Origin: Gammaproteobacteria bacterium
GTDB taxonomy: Bacteria > Pseudomonadota > Gammaproteobacteria > Nitrococcales > Nitrococcaceae
Direction of reading: 5' to 3'
Assembly: GCA_030433275.1 (NCBI GenBank)
Contig: JAUILK010000023.1
Location: 1-54,975 of the forward strand
DNA: 54,975 bases
The translations under genes were made by a program, and so were the position numbers. Below, piece by piece: positions 8,448 to 16,999 of the stretch. Each line of letters starts with the position of its first letter. Position 1 is the stretch's first letter. The notes under the pieces are model-generated. The model did no database searches and was not told the origin of the DNA. It worked only from the letters and a program-made list of their open reading frames with translations.

Positions 8448-11237
8448 TCACTGCCATCCACGGTTCGCATAGATTCGGCCGTCATCGCGGCGGATGGCGT
8501 TCTCGTTAGCCAGCAGAGTGTTTAACCCTGCGTGGTACGCTGACCTATCCGCGCTGCCGCCTTTGTCGGATACCCGGTTCTTGCAGGCGGTATGTAGCTC
8601 TCCCGGTGTCACGCCGTCGCCCGTATCCCAGCTATCAAGTATCGCCCACACTTTGGCCGCTGCGCCGGTTGGCGGTGGGGGAGGCGGCGACACAGACGCC
8701 GTTGCGCCAGGTTTGCAGCCTGTATCAGGACCCTTGAGGGGCGACGGTGTTTCGAACGGCTCGTCTTTGGGGGGTGGTGCTGATAGATAGTCTCGACCAC
8801 TAATGCGCTCGACGACGATATGCCCTTCCCGCACCGCACGATCTAGGCACGCGCGGACCTTCTTTTCGCCCAGCCCCAACGGGCCGTCCCTACCGGCGTA
8901 GCGATCCGAGAAATTGCGCGCGGTCATTTTGCCTTCACCGCGCAGTCGGTCCACAATTCGCTGCACCGCTTGCTCGTATTCCGCCGCGTCGTTCTTGCTT
9001 GCTTTCTCCGGGGGCTCCTCACGCCATAGTGCGGCGGAGCATTTGCGGCTGAACCACTTAACGCCCGTGGTCGGGCCGTAACTCATTTTTGGGACCTCAA
9101 GGCCAAGCCACTGACGCCGATCGTCAACGGAAAACCGCTTGGCTTCGATTTCAGTCATGGTCGCTGCGCCTATGTGCCAGCGGACGCCCCCGCCGAGGGC
9201 GCCACCCCCGCGACCCGCGTCCAGTTCGCGGCTACCGTTGGAAGCGCCCGCCTTCGAAGTGTGGTGCACTATAGCGACAGCGGCGCCGGTCTCTTTGGCG
9301 ATCTGCCTGCACGCGACAATGAGCGCGTGCACGTCGTTGTTAGAGTTCTCATCACCACCAGCGAACGATATCGCCGGATCAAGGATGATGAGCCCGGTGT
9401 TGCCGAGTCTGTTCGCCGCGTCGATGATCTCTTGCACCGCTGGCGTGTTCTGCCGACCGGGCGTAACAAGCGCGGCATGCTTATCGCGTACGCATTTATA
9501 AACCAACCTGCCGCCCTTGCGAATCCGGTCAACGATGGCGGCTCGGCCGTCTGTCCCGTCCCATTCAGTTTGGGCGGTTTCGCGGTCGATCATCTGGTTG
9601 AGTCGCCGCCTGGCTTCCGCCTCGTCCTCCTCCGCGCCCAGGTACAAAACGTCTCTAGGCTCCAAGGCGCGCCATTCGCTGCCCGCCACGCGCCCGCCGC
9701 TAACCACGGCCTCCGCGACGGCCAACATAAACATGGTTTTCCCCACGCCGGGAGGCGCTACGATTGATCCCACTTCCCCGCTAGGGATTAGGTTTTCTAT
9801 AAGCCATTCGCGGTCGGGTACATATTCGCCAGCGGTCAAACACAAATTGCTCCCGTCGAGGTCATCAAGGCCCAGCAGTCCTTGCGCGCCACTGCGCTTT
9901 ACGGAGGACTCAACGTTGGCGATTCTGTCGAACTGCTCGTATGTGCACGCACCGCGCATGTTCCACGTAGCACGCAGCATTTCGTACTGCGCTGGCGCGT
10001 TCTTTTTCAGGTACGGCAGTTTGTCCGCGTTCGCTTTGATCGCCTCGCGATCCCAGCCCGCTGCATCCTCGAACGTGTTCCCGTCGATAGGGCAGAAATC
10101 CTCAACGGCGGTTTTAACTGGCGCTCGACCGTACAGGCGCGTTAGATATCGCTCATCAAGTTCCCCGCTAGGACCACGGCCAAACTCGAACACTTGGAGG
10201 ATCTGGCCGACTTCCGTGGCGCCGAATTGGTGCTGTTTCAAAGCACAAGCAAGCGCCGCGTCGTAACCACTCCGACTCTCGTCGGCGCCCTTCTTTATCC
10301 CGTTGTCCCAAAGCGCGCGCAGCTCCACATCCTCGCGAAGCGCTCGCTCGAATTTATCACGCACAGTGGCGGGCACGTCGGCGTACTCAGCAACGCCTAC
10401 CACGTGTGGCCAATCGAAGTGCACCGCCTGGCAGGCTTGGTTTTTCTGTTCAGTTTGCGGCGCGTTCGGGATCAAAGCGCGAAGCTCGTCTACATCCCAG
10501 CGTGCACCGTCGCTGTGCAGTAAGCGAGTGCCGACGGCAACGCGGCCAGCTTGGCGCTTTTTCGAGGTAGGAAGGTTCGTGGTGAAGGGTAGGCGCAGCA
10601 GCCGGTCGACATTCTGCACGCTGTCGCCACCCAACAGCGCAGCCAAATCGCGGCCAAGGCGCTCGGCCTTTTCCTTATTGCTGCTTGTAGCCAGAAGAGG
10701 CTTTTTAAACAGCCATAGGAGCTGGACACCGTTGCCGGAGTCGATAACGAGTGTTGCCGGCGCGTTGCCATCCAGGTTCTCCCGCGCCACCTTGATGAGC
10801 CGCTGCTTCTCATCTGTGAGCGGGAGGCCGCTGCGCGGGTCTAGGTCCACGTACACGCCGCGCAACCGGCCCACGTCGGTCTTGCGCAATTTCCTATTCG
10901 CCGCGTCCGCCCGTGGCTCGTTCAGCGCAAAATACAAGTTGTGTTTGCCGCGCAGTCGATCCGCCCAGCCGGCTATAGCATCCCTGTCGGCCGCGTCGAA
11001 ATTGTGGGCGGACGGGCCGCCGCCGCCGTCAGGAGGTATGCTCGCGAGCTGCACCCGCCCAGGAGTACACACGGCGGCAAGGAAGTCGGCTAACTGGGCA
11101 CAGTCAAACCCCTGCGGGCGTTGAGAATCTTCGACTGTAGTGCTACTATGATTAGGCACAGTAAATCTCTCCATGGGATTTTCGAGCCCGGCCCCTTCAG
11201 CCGGGCTTCCTTTCGTTAAAGTGTACCTATTTGGCAT
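8448..11237 (-). CDS. Primase-helicase fusion replication protein (RepB-like prim-pol plus RepA-like ATPase)
   Basis: 929 aa replication initiator of the element. The N-terminal part (about 45-260) resembles archaeo-eukaryotic-type primases: VYVDLDP gives the metal-binding Asp131 and Asp133, then SGNGVQLLW and a segment ending VDRLLRLPFTTNLP. The middle part is a RecA-fold hexameric helicase of the RepA/AAA_25 type. It has Walker A APPGVGKT (Lys500), YLGAEEDEAEARRRL, the Walker B-like LIILDPAISFAGGDENSNND and VAIVHHTSK. A winged-helix-like region and a Pro-rich linker with a C-terminal domain follow. ATG 11237 has GAGG eight bases upstream; ATG 11174 is a possible alternative. It would prime and unwind at an origin in the non-coding region at 12383-14539. 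Confidence 0.85.
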   Translation of the reverse strand: MPNRYTLTKGSPAEGAGLENPMERFTVPNHSSTTVEDSQRPQGFDCAQLADFLAAVCTPGRVQLASIPPDGGGGPSAHNFDAADRDAIAGWADRLRGKHNLYFALNEPRADAANRKLRKTDVGRLRGVYVDLDPRSGLPLTDEKQRLIKVARENLDGNAPATLVIDSGNGVQLLWLFKKPLLATSSNKEKAERLGRDLAALLGGDSVQNVDRLLRLPFTTNLPTSKKRQAGRVAVGTRLLHSDGARWDVDELRALIPNAPQTEQKNQACQAVHFDWPHVVGVAEYADVPATVRDKFERALREDVELRALWDNGIKKGADESRSGYDAALACALKQHQFGATEVGQILQVFEFGRGPSGELDERYLTRLYGRAPVKTAVEDFCPIDGNTFEDAAGWDREAIKANADKLPYLKKNAPAQYEMLRATWNMRGACTYEQFDRIANVESSVKRSGAQGLLGLDDLDGSNLCLTAGEYVPDREWLIENLIPSGEVGSIVAPPGVGKTMFMLAVAEAVVSGGRVAGSEWRALEPRDVLYLGAEEDEAEARRRLNQMIDRETAQTEWDGTDGRAAIVDRIRKGGRLVYKCVRDKHAALVTPGRQNTPAVQEIIDAANRLGNTGLIILDPAISFAGGDENSNNDVHALIVACRQIAKETGAAVAIVHHTSKAGASNGSRELDAGRGGGALGGGVRWHIGAATMTEIEAKRFSVDDRRQWLGLEVPKMSYGPTTGVKWFSRKCSAALWREEPPEKASKNDAAEYEQAVQRIVDRLRGEGKMTARNFSDRYAGRDGPLGLGEKKVRACLDRAVREGHIVVERISGRDYLSAPPPKDEPFETPSPLKGPDTGCKPGATASVSPPPPPPTGAAAKVWAILDSWDTGDGVTPGELHTACKNRVSDKGGSADRSAYHAGLNTLLANENAIRRDDGRIYANRGWQ

Positions 11238-11247
11238 TTCTCATGCC

Positions 11248-11940
11248 TCAGCGGCCGGCTGGCTCGGCCAACCACGCGGCCCGTATGTCCTGTCGGCGCA
11301 TCGGTGCTCGCGTGCAATCCCAGGGCCCGCCGCAGCCCCAATCATCCCAGCCCGAGACCATGCTAAGCGCTATGACCAGACCGTCAGGCCGCAGTGCGCG
11401 AGTGCGGTAGTGGCTCCCTTTCCCACCAAAGCCGAAAATCCAGCCATTTGCGCGAAGCGGCCCGGTCGGCAGTGGTAATCCGTGGTCGAGCTCGTGAGCG
11501 TTCCAGTGTTCCACGGCGGTTTGGTGTGCGCACAATAGCTCATCGATCTCCGCTCCAGTCGCCAGCCGGCGCCGCGTTATGCGTAGAGGAACGTCCGCAA
11601 CGGCGCCCTCGTCGCAGTATTCGCAGAATCCTGGCCCAGTGGCTAAGATCTCGTCTTCCTGCGGCGGTAGGAGCGTGGCGCCTGGCTGTGGTGCGTCTTT
11701 CGGATCTCGAAATAACAGCGTCGGGCCGCTTCTGCTCGCGGTCCAGCCGATCCAGCTATTGCCGCAGTGGAGAAGGCGCCATTTACGCGGCGCATCGTCG
11801 AGCCAGTCACCACATAGCTGCTCTAGTGCCCGGTGTGCGTGAATACTGCGCTCCACGCCAGGGGCAATGTCATCGAGTGTGGCGGCGGACCACGGAATAT
11901 TGCGCGGCGCTGTTGTGGTTCGGGTCTGTTTGGTGGGCAT
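11248..11940 (-). CDS. Unknown element protein
   Basis: 230 aa, not recognised. It is rich in Trp, has a CEYC pair near residue 125 that could bind metal with other Cys residues, and Gly/Trp-rich segments (GWDDWGCGGPWDC) near the C-terminus. GAGGTG precedes its ATG at good spacing. It sits between the AlpA-like pair and the primase-helicase gene, 10 bp from the latter, so it is part of the leftward replication operon. Confidence 0.55.
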   Translation of the reverse strand: MPTKQTRTTTAPRNIPWSAATLDDIAPGVERSIHAHRALEQLCGDWLDDAPRKWRLLHCGNSWIGWTASRSGPTLLFRDPKDAPQPGATLLPPQEDEILATGPGFCEYCDEGAVADVPLRITRRRLATGAEIDELLCAHQTAVEHWNAHELDHGLPLPTGPLRANGWIFGFGGKGSHYRTRALRPDGLVIALSMVSGWDDWGCGGPWDCTRAPMRRQDIRAAWLAEPAGR

Positions 11941-11966
11941 GTGACACCTCTATATATTGTGTTGTG

Positions 11967-12167
11967 TTAGGACAATATGTACGCGGCCTGCTGGCTGCGC
12001 CGGTGGACCCGCTTCGCATGCTGCTCTAGGGACTCCCCCTCCGCGAGCGTCAAAGCGGTGATCCGCTCAGGATCGACACCAGGCTTTGCTTTTGCCAACA
12101 CCACCGGCCGGCGTTTGCTTAGCGGCACTACATTTATGGTCTCTGTGCTCGGCGCGATCATTGTCAT
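11967..12167 (-). CDS. Small unknown protein coupled to the AlpA-like gene
   Basis: 66 aa, not recognised. Its start overlaps the stop of the AlpA-like gene in an ATGA arrangement, so the two are translationally coupled. It has a basic N-terminal half and a helical C-terminal half with many charged residues. It could be an accessory regulator; this is a guess from context. Confidence 0.5.
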   Translation of the reverse strand: MTMIAPSTETINVVPLSKRRPVVLAKAKPGVDPERITALTLAEGESLEQHAKRVHRRSQQAAYILS

Positions 12168-12382
12168 TGCAAGATCTCCGCGTTAGCGTTAAGCGTGGCA
12201 GCCACCCACCGGGCGACCTCTTTCGCCGACCACACCACCGTGTTTTGGCTGATTCGGACTCGCTTCGGGAACCGGCCCTTAGCTTCGAGCTTCGATATCC
12301 ACACTTTGGAATAGGGAATACCGAACTCCTGCTTGAGCTCTGGATACCGCAGCATTCGGTCTTGGCTTCGATCCCGGTTCAT
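12164..12382 (-). CDS. AlpA-like transcriptional regulator / excisionase
   Basis: 72 aa MerR-type winged-helix protein: LRYPELKQEFGIPYSKVWISKLEAKGRFPKRVRIS followed by VVWSAKEVARWVA matches the AlpA family layout. AlpA-like proteins in P4-type elements and phage-inducible islands activate integrase or promote excision. GAGGTGGGG precedes the ATG. It is the first gene of the leftward operon, placed next to the iteron-like palindromes. It may bind there or at the GTTACCTAA sites near the element ends. Confidence 0.75.
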   Translation of the reverse strand: MNRDRSQDRMLRYPELKQEFGIPYSKVWISKLEAKGRFPKRVRISQNTVVWSAKEVARWVAATLNANAEILQ

Positions 12383-12520
12383 CGCCCCACCTCGTTGTCG
12401 CTAGTTACTGCCAGTGAATGGCCACCTACGAGTAGAGTACCGCGGTCTGTTCGAGCCCAAGATGTTGGGCACATGCGGAGGCGTCGGCGTATCTCGGGCA
12501 GAGCAGGGGCAAGCGCAGAA

Positions 12521-12820
12521 TTTACGCAGAAATGGCTCAACCAAGCCAAAAAAGCGTAAAAATTTGGGTTTTGCCACAGTGAAAGGCCCGATTTACGCAA
12601 GAACGGCTCAACCAGGCCAAAAAAGCGTAATTTTCGAGTAAATTTGTGTGGCAGTGCGGCAGTGTGGCACTGCCGCGCAAGCGGACGACTGCCGCAGAAA
12701 ATTACGCGGGAACGGCTTAACCAGGCCAAAAAAACGTAATCGTAACTGCGGCAAGGCAAAAACTGAGATCGCCGCAAAAATTTACGCTCGAACGGCTCAA
12801 CCAAGCCAAAAAAGCGTAAA
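12521..12820. repeat. Four iteron-like nested palindromes
   Basis: Four copies at 12521-12560, 12592-12630, 12702-12739 and 12781-12820. Each has outer arms (T)TTACGC and GCGTAA(A), inner arms GGCT and AGCC (GGCC in two copies) around a CAACCA-type loop, and an A-tract between the inner and outer right arms. All point the same way and start 71-110 bp apart. They lie just upstream of the alpA-to-primase operon, where satellites and plasmids often keep their origin or operators. Translating them gives an apparent ORF with repeated peptides, which I regard as an artefact. Confidence 0.75.
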
Positions 12821-12850
12821 AATTTGTGCGGCAATTTCCCACCCCCTACG

Positions 12851-12881
12851 GGGGAAGCGCGGAAGTGCCGCGCGCTTCCCC
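12851..12881. repeat. GC-rich hairpin beside the iteron cluster
   Basis: GGGGAAGCGCG (12851-12861) pairs perfectly with CGCGCTTCCCC (12871-12881) around a 9-nt loop. There is no T-run after it, so a structural role in the origin region or a single-strand fold seems likelier than termination. Confidence 0.5.
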
Positions 12882-13301
12882 ACTGTGGGTAGCGCCGGAT
12901 CGTTTATCTAACTCGGCCGTTGGGAACTAGGAGCTAAGAATTAGGAGTTGTAAGGTCTGCGGTGGCGCTGGGGGTCGTTATCAGGTAGTGGTCGATTAGG
13001 CCGATATAGCGTGGCACCAGATAGCGGCCGTAGGTTGGGGCGCCTGGCGAGCAATGATCGTCTCGCTGTGAGGCGCTGTGGCCGTCGTGCGGCGTGGTCG
13101 AGGGTGTGGCGGCTTATCGATCCGTTGCTCTGCCTGGTAAGCAGGCTATCCATCGGTTGATTGGTAGCTTGGCTGGCTGGCTGCTAAGGCGCTCGGGCAT
13201 CGTCGCTTTGATTCACACATCCCTATCAAGCTACCAGCTACAAGTATTCAATCTGGCGCCGGACGGCTCGGCTCTGTGCGCGTGAGCGCAATGTATAAGA
13301 T

Positions 13302-13364
13302 TGCATAACGCTTTTGCCGGCCGGCGCGCTGTACCGTTATGTTTTCTAGTGCATAACGCTTCTG
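13302..13364. repeat. 15-bp direct repeat pair
   Basis: TGCATAACGCTTTTG at 13302-13316 and TGCATAACGCTTCTG at 13350-13364 differ at one base and are 48 bp apart. They could be protein-binding sites in the control region. Confidence 0.45.
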
Positions 13365-13449
13365 ACCGCGCTTCCGATATGGCCGCACAGGAAGGCGCCA
13401 ACAGCCGCACCCGCCTCGACCGTGGAGTTAATGGCCGCAACGCTGGCCA

Positions 13450-13617
13450 CCGAGCCACCGAGCCACCGAGCCACCGAGCCACCGAGCCACCGAGCCACCG
13501 AGCCACCGAGCCACCGAGCCACCGAGCCACCGAGCCACCGAGCCACCGAGCCACCGAGCCACCGAGCCATCCAGCTATCCAGCTATCCAGCTATCCAGCT
13601 ATCCAGCCACCGAGCCA
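13450..13617. repeat. 8-bp tandem repeat, 21 units
   Basis: Fifteen perfect copies of CCGAGCCA (13450-13569) are followed by four of TCCAGCTA, one of TCCAGCCA and one more CCGAGCCA, without interruption. The unit length is not a multiple of three and several frames stay open through it, so the ORFs here are not evidence of coding. Such arrays vary in copy number by slippage. Confidence 0.9.
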
Positions 13618-13816
13618 AAAGCGCAATTCTCCGCCGTCTGTGTGACCAGTGCGTGACCAGCGCGCATGCTATTCAGGATAAATGTGCTAAATATTATATA
13701 GTTAAATGCCTTATACGTGTGATAACGAATCACACGCTGGCCGCTTTTGTGCTGCTTTTGTGCCGTTTACGGCCGGCCGGTGGCGTGCGGCGCCAGTGGG
13801 ATCAGTTTTGGATTAT

Positions 13817-13827
13817 GTGACAGTCAC
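13817..13827. promoter_or_regulatory. GTGACAGTCAC palindrome, copy in control region
   Basis: A perfect 11-bp palindrome. Identical copies occur at 21004-21014 and 21251-21261 on either side of a small basic-protein gene, and once inside int (7652-7662). It is a candidate operator for an element-encoded regulator. Confidence 0.4.
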
Positions 13828-14464
13828 ACTACGGCCATCCGGCGCTGTGATCTACGATCATCTGGCCTTGGTATCTATGCACTATGTAAATCATAGAGTT
13901 GTACTGTAGTTGGCCTTCTACAACACATCTTGGGCAACACAACGGCATCTTGACGGCATCTTGCCAACGCACGCCAGGCAACCGGCCGAATCTCCGCCGC
14001 TCTCAGCCACGATCTAGGGCTCAGTAATAGGAAGGTAGCGGGTAAGCCGTGAACTCTTCGCTGTGCGTCTGGTTGGTGCCCTCCTGTCGATTCTGTGGCT
14101 TGGTCTTTGCCCTACCTTGGGCAGATGCCCGCTGCTGGCGCTTTAAAGAACGGCCGTCTCGGCACCGCAGAGCAACGACTGATGGCTAGGTGATACGAGG
14201 GTAGCGGGTCGGCGTTAGCTCTGCCCTCGGGGTCGCTGTGGCCGCTTCTCCGGTGGTGCTGAAACTGCCGCGCCGGGTGTTTGATCGGCGCTAAATTCTT
14301 GAGTTGGCTGCATTTTGATCGCAGATGGACCCGTTTGTGTGGGTGCCGGTAGGCCCCCCACCCCAAAAACCGCAGCGCGTGGTCGGAGTCCCGAGACATG
14401 GCCCCGGCAAAATATGCGGATTTCTGTATAAAAAATGTTTCGAAAAACGCAACAAATCAGAGGC

Positions 14465-14495
14465 TTGAGCATGTTATTTTCAAATACGGTATACT
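14465..14495 (+). promoter_or_regulatory. Candidate promoter of the assembly-like operon
   Basis: TTGAGC (14465-14470) and TATACT (14490-14495) are 19 bp apart in an AT-rich stretch 45 bp upstream of the first gene. The -10 is good; the spacing is longer than ideal, which may mean the promoter needs an activator. Confidence 0.45.
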
Positions 14496-14539
14496 TTTAG
14501 TAGATATTTAAACCAACAGGAACCATAAGGCAATCAACC

Positions 14540-15160
14540 ATGCCAGATACAGAGCAACCGAATCACCCATTGCTAGGCACCGCAGCGCCAAGCAGCAGTA
14601 CCGAACCAAGCCAACCGACTTATGAGACCGGCACTGGCCAACTGCACGAGCAACCCCAACCAGAAGCGCCTCGAAGCCTCCAAACAATCCGTGATGGCTA
14701 CGATCATTCCACGGCCGATCCAAACCAAACACCAGACGAACTGCGATATGACGCTGCGCTCGAAAGCCAGTACGGCCATTCGGCAGTACCGGAATCGCCA
14801 GATGGATACCAGGGCCTCGATCTCTCTGTGTTCAATGGTGACGCAGAGGAACTGAACCTCACACGTGATCTGTTTCACACTTCGGGACTGCCCCAGCACC
14901 TGGCCAAAGCAGCAATCGAGGAGTTCAGATCTCCAAAAAGGCACACCGTCCAAGAGGCCGAGGCCATGCTGAAAGCTACCTGGGGCAGCCGGTACGAGGC
15001 CAACGTCGCAGCCGCGCAAAGCTTCATCCATGCCTTGCCCGACCAACAGCAGCGCACCGTCGTGGAGCTTTTGGAATCTACGGGCCTGGGAAACAACCCA
15101 AGGCTTATCAGCCAGTTAGCCAATATGCAGCAGCACCGCAGCCGCAAAGGAGGTAATTAA
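14540..15160 (+). CDS. Scaffold-like protein
   Basis: 206 aa. The first half is Pro/Gln/Ser/Thr-rich and probably disordered. The second half is helical, with ATWGSRYEANVAAAQ and LLESTGLGNNPRLISQLA. This resembles the C-terminal part of scaffolding proteins of podovirus-type phages, which often have a W-G-x-x-Y-E-x-N segment and a GLGN-x-P segment. In phages such proteins set the size and shape of the procapsid. The element has no capsid gene, so this protein may act on the capsid of a helper phage, or the resemblance may be superficial. AAGG lies nine bases before the ATG. It is the first gene of the operon. Confidence 0.5.
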   Translation: MPDTEQPNHPLLGTAAPSSSTEPSQPTYETGTGQLHEQPQPEAPRSLQTIRDGYDHSTADPNQTPDELRYDAALESQYGHSAVPESPDGYQGLDLSVFNGDAEELNLTRDLFHTSGLPQHLAKAAIEEFRSPKRHTVQEAEAMLKATWGSRYEANVAAAQSFIHALPDQQQRTVVELLESTGLGNNPRLISQLANMQQHRSRKGGN

Positions 15161-15162
15161 CC

Positions 15163-15879
15163 GTGACGTTGGGAATCAAAAACATAGCTGAGCGCTGGGC
15201 GGATGGCGGCAACGCCGCAGAGACCGCAGAGACCAATGAGCAGCCGGCGGTTGCGTGTGGCTCCACTTTGGCCGCAGACGAGGCGGCGCTGGCCAGGTTG
15301 GATGACCAGTTGGCCACACTAAATGCTGAACTAGATAGCCTACGTCAATCGTCTGTTGCTGCATCGATTGATATGGCAAATGACGTACCCGGCGCCGGCG
15401 ATAAGTTCGATGGTCTTGTGGACCAGCAAAAAGCCGTATCTATCCGCCGAGACGCGGTAAGCCAGGCAAAAGCCGAGGTGGAACAGCGGATCGCTAAGGC
15501 GCAAGCAGCCATCGAAGCCGAGCAGCAGCGAGAAGCGCGCGAGCAAAAGCGAAAGGCTATCACAGAAGCGCACGAGAAATTGGTGGCCGTAGCAAAACAC
15601 GCCGACGACACGATCACCGAGCTACTGGCGGCTAGGGATGCCTTTGTCGAAGCTACTCGCGAAGTGGTGGGCGCAGTTGGCCGCCGTACACCGGATTTGG
15701 GGGCTGCAACAGATAAGGACCCGGGCGGTACCGTCGATAGAGCGCTTGAACTGCGGGGCACTCCTTATAACCGTCGGCGTCACCGAGAAAACGTCCTACC
15801 AAATGGCCTATTCCTGCACAAGACCTTGGTGCCGCTCAGCTTCTTTATTGAGCAAGCCGGGCTATCGGAGGGGGACTGA
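15163..15879 (+). CDS. Coiled-coil protein of the assembly-like operon
   Basis: 238 aa with a GTG start preceded by a near-perfect AAAGGAGG, which ends the previous gene. Residues about 40-145 are strongly helical and rich in Ala, Glu, Gln and Lys, as in a coiled coil, and include a run of E/Q/R/K near residues 115-135. The C-terminal 50 residues are different (YNRRRHRENVLPNG, LVPLSFFIEQAG). No family is recognised. A structural or scaffolding role is inferred from the position only. Confidence 0.6.
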   Translation: MTLGIKNIAERWADGGNAAETAETNEQPAVACGSTLAADEAALARLDDQLATLNAELDSLRQSSVAASIDMANDVPGAGDKFDGLVDQQKAVSIRRDAVSQAKAEVEQRIAKAQAAIEAEQQREAREQKRKAITEAHEKLVAVAKHADDTITELLAARDAFVEATREVVGAVGRRTPDLGAATDKDPGGTVDRALELRGTPYNRRRHRENVLPNGLFLHKTLVPLSFFIEQAGLSEGD

Positions 15880-15881
15880 AA

Positions 15882-16151
15882 ATGGCACGCGGTGGAGTTA
15901 GAGCTGGCAGCGGCCGTCCGAAAGGGGCTCCGAGTTTGGCCAGAAAAGATGTGCTCCGGCGCATAGAGAAGCTCGGCGAAAAGGACATGCTCGCAGCGCT
16001 TGCAGCGGTGGTTGAGGATACCGGTGCGCCTTTGCCAACGCGCTTTGAGGCCACGTTCCTACTGTCTGGCGCAATGGCTGGCCGGCTGTGCCGCACCACT
16101 ACCGCCCAAATCAAGTCCGCTGCAGGCGGCAAATCCGACGTTTTAGCTTAA
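15882..16151 (+). CDS. Short terminase-small-subunit-like protein
   Basis: 89 aa that begins with RGGVRAGSGRPKGAPS, the Gly/Arg/Pro motif typical of the N-terminus of many phage terminase small subunits, which bind packaging sites. The remainder is a helical segment. It is much shorter than usual small terminases (about 140-200 aa), so it may be a reduced DNA-recognition domain or simply an AT-hook-like DNA-binding protein. GGAGGGGG precedes the ATG. The gene is 2 bp downstream of the coiled-coil gene. No large terminase gene exists in the element, so any packaging role would require a partner from elsewhere. Confidence 0.5.
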   Translation: MARGGVRAGSGRPKGAPSLARKDVLRRIEKLGEKDMLAALAAVVEDTGAPLPTRFEATFLLSGAMAGRLCRTTTAQIKSAAGGKSDVLA

Positions 16152-16166
16152 AGCTGAGGTAACCCA

Positions 16167-16709
16167 ATGTCATTTAATAAACTGGACTCTCGCCACATAT
16201 TGGAGCGCACCGCAGCAAACTGTGGGCTCACGTTGACTACGGACGATTTGGAGGCGCTTTCGGTTGCCTTGGTAGACGGGAGCCGCTCGCTCGCCCGGTG
16301 TAAAGACTCCACGGCGGCATTCCTGATTGGTTTTGGTACACGGCTCAACCACGCCGACACCCGTGGCCGAGCGCTGGATATGTTCGACCGCCTCCGGTCT
16401 GAGTTCCTGGAGCAAGCGGAATCTACCGCTTACGAGCGGTTCCGAGCTGAGACCGATGCCAGTTTGCGCCACGAGTTAATGTCCGAAGTGCGCAAGGAAC
16501 TCCGCGAGGAATTAACGCCGGTGGTCTGTAAAGAGTTGCGCGAGCAATTGGCGCCGGCCGTGGAGGACCAGTTGGAGCAAGAGGTAGAGGCGCGGCTTGA
16601 GCGGGTGCACTTGCCGGGGTTTCGCAAGAGACTTCGCGAAGAATTAACACCGATCATCCGTGCTGAGCTCGAAGCCGAGCTTGGCGCCCAAAAGGAGGCT
16701 GCACAATGA
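16167..16709 (+). CDS. Helical protein with repeated ELREEL-P segments
   Basis: 180 aa, not recognised. Residues about 105-175 contain near-repeats (KELREELTPVV, KELREQLAPAV, KRLREELTPII), each a charged helix ending in a Pro. The N-terminal 90 residues look globular. GAGG precedes the ATG and the stop overlaps the next start as ATGA. Its place among virion-like genes suggests a structural or assembly role, which is unproven. Confidence 0.55.
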   Translation: MSFNKLDSRHILERTAANCGLTLTTDDLEALSVALVDGSRSLARCKDSTAAFLIGFGTRLNHADTRGRALDMFDRLRSEFLEQAESTAYERFRAETDASLRHELMSEVRKELREELTPVVCKELREQLAPAVEDQLEQEVEARLERVHLPGFRKRLREELTPIIRAELEAELGAQKEAAQ

Positions 16710-16999
16710 ACCGCAATAAGATACGCGCAATGGTGCTGGAGCGAATCAGTCCGCATGTGGACATGCAGACAGCACACGGCCTGGCGTTGGATGCGGTCAA
16801 ATTGATGGAAACACATGGCGATATCGGCGAGCACGCTATTGCCCGGTGCCTGGATTTGGGTGCTATGGCGGAGACCGATCTCTTCACCAGTAATCCCGAC
16901 AATCCGCCCGATTTTTACGCGGTCGGATCGTGGCTGGCGTTGGGAAGGCTGGTACAACGGAAGGTGCTACGCGCTCAGCGCCGGGAGGCAGCAAAGTGA
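16706..16999 (+). CDS. Small unknown protein of the assembly-like operon
   Basis: 97 aa with an ATGA overlap at its start and a GTGA overlap at its end. Helical, with a conserved-looking centre (DIGEHAIARCLDLGAMAETDLF). No family is recognised. The coupling on both sides indicates a real gene in the operon. Confidence 0.55.
   Translation: MNRNKIRAMVLERISPHVDMQTAHGLALDAVKLMETHGDIGEHAIARCLDLGAMAETDLFTSNPDNPPDFYAVGSWLALGRLVQRKVLRAQRREAAK

Larger units (their letters stand above)
12383..14539. other. 2.1-kb non-coding control/origin region of the element
   Basis: No credible gene is seen. The region lies between the leftward replication operon and the rightward assembly-like operon. It holds four 38-40 bp palindromic repeats, a GC-rich hairpin, a 15-bp direct-repeat pair, a 21-unit 8-bp tandem repeat, one copy of the GTGACAGTCAC palindrome, AT-rich patches near 13680-13710, and a promoter near 14465-14495. 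The combination suggests a replication origin with regulatory sites. Confidence 0.55.

Noticed and set aside
8494-11124. Long plus-strand frames opposite the primase-helicase gene
   Set aside because: They are antisense to a strongly recognised protein, overlap one another in different frames, and have Ser/Arg-rich composition typical of shadow frames.
12521-12820. Possible CRISPR array
   Set aside because: Only four repeats, imperfect, with unequal spacers (about 31-71 bp) and internal symmetry over the whole unit; no cas gene is present.
12379-12834. Minus-strand 151-codon frame with repeated FFGLVEPF-like peptides
   Set aside because: The peptide repeats come from the four palindromic DNA repeats, in changing frames (FFGLVEP and FLAWLS). 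There is no family match and no good ribosome-binding site.
13231-13820. Several overlapping frames rich in EPPSHRAT or ARWLGGSV repeats
   Set aside because: The 8-bp tandem repeat keeps several frames open on both strands at once, which is an artefact of the repeat.
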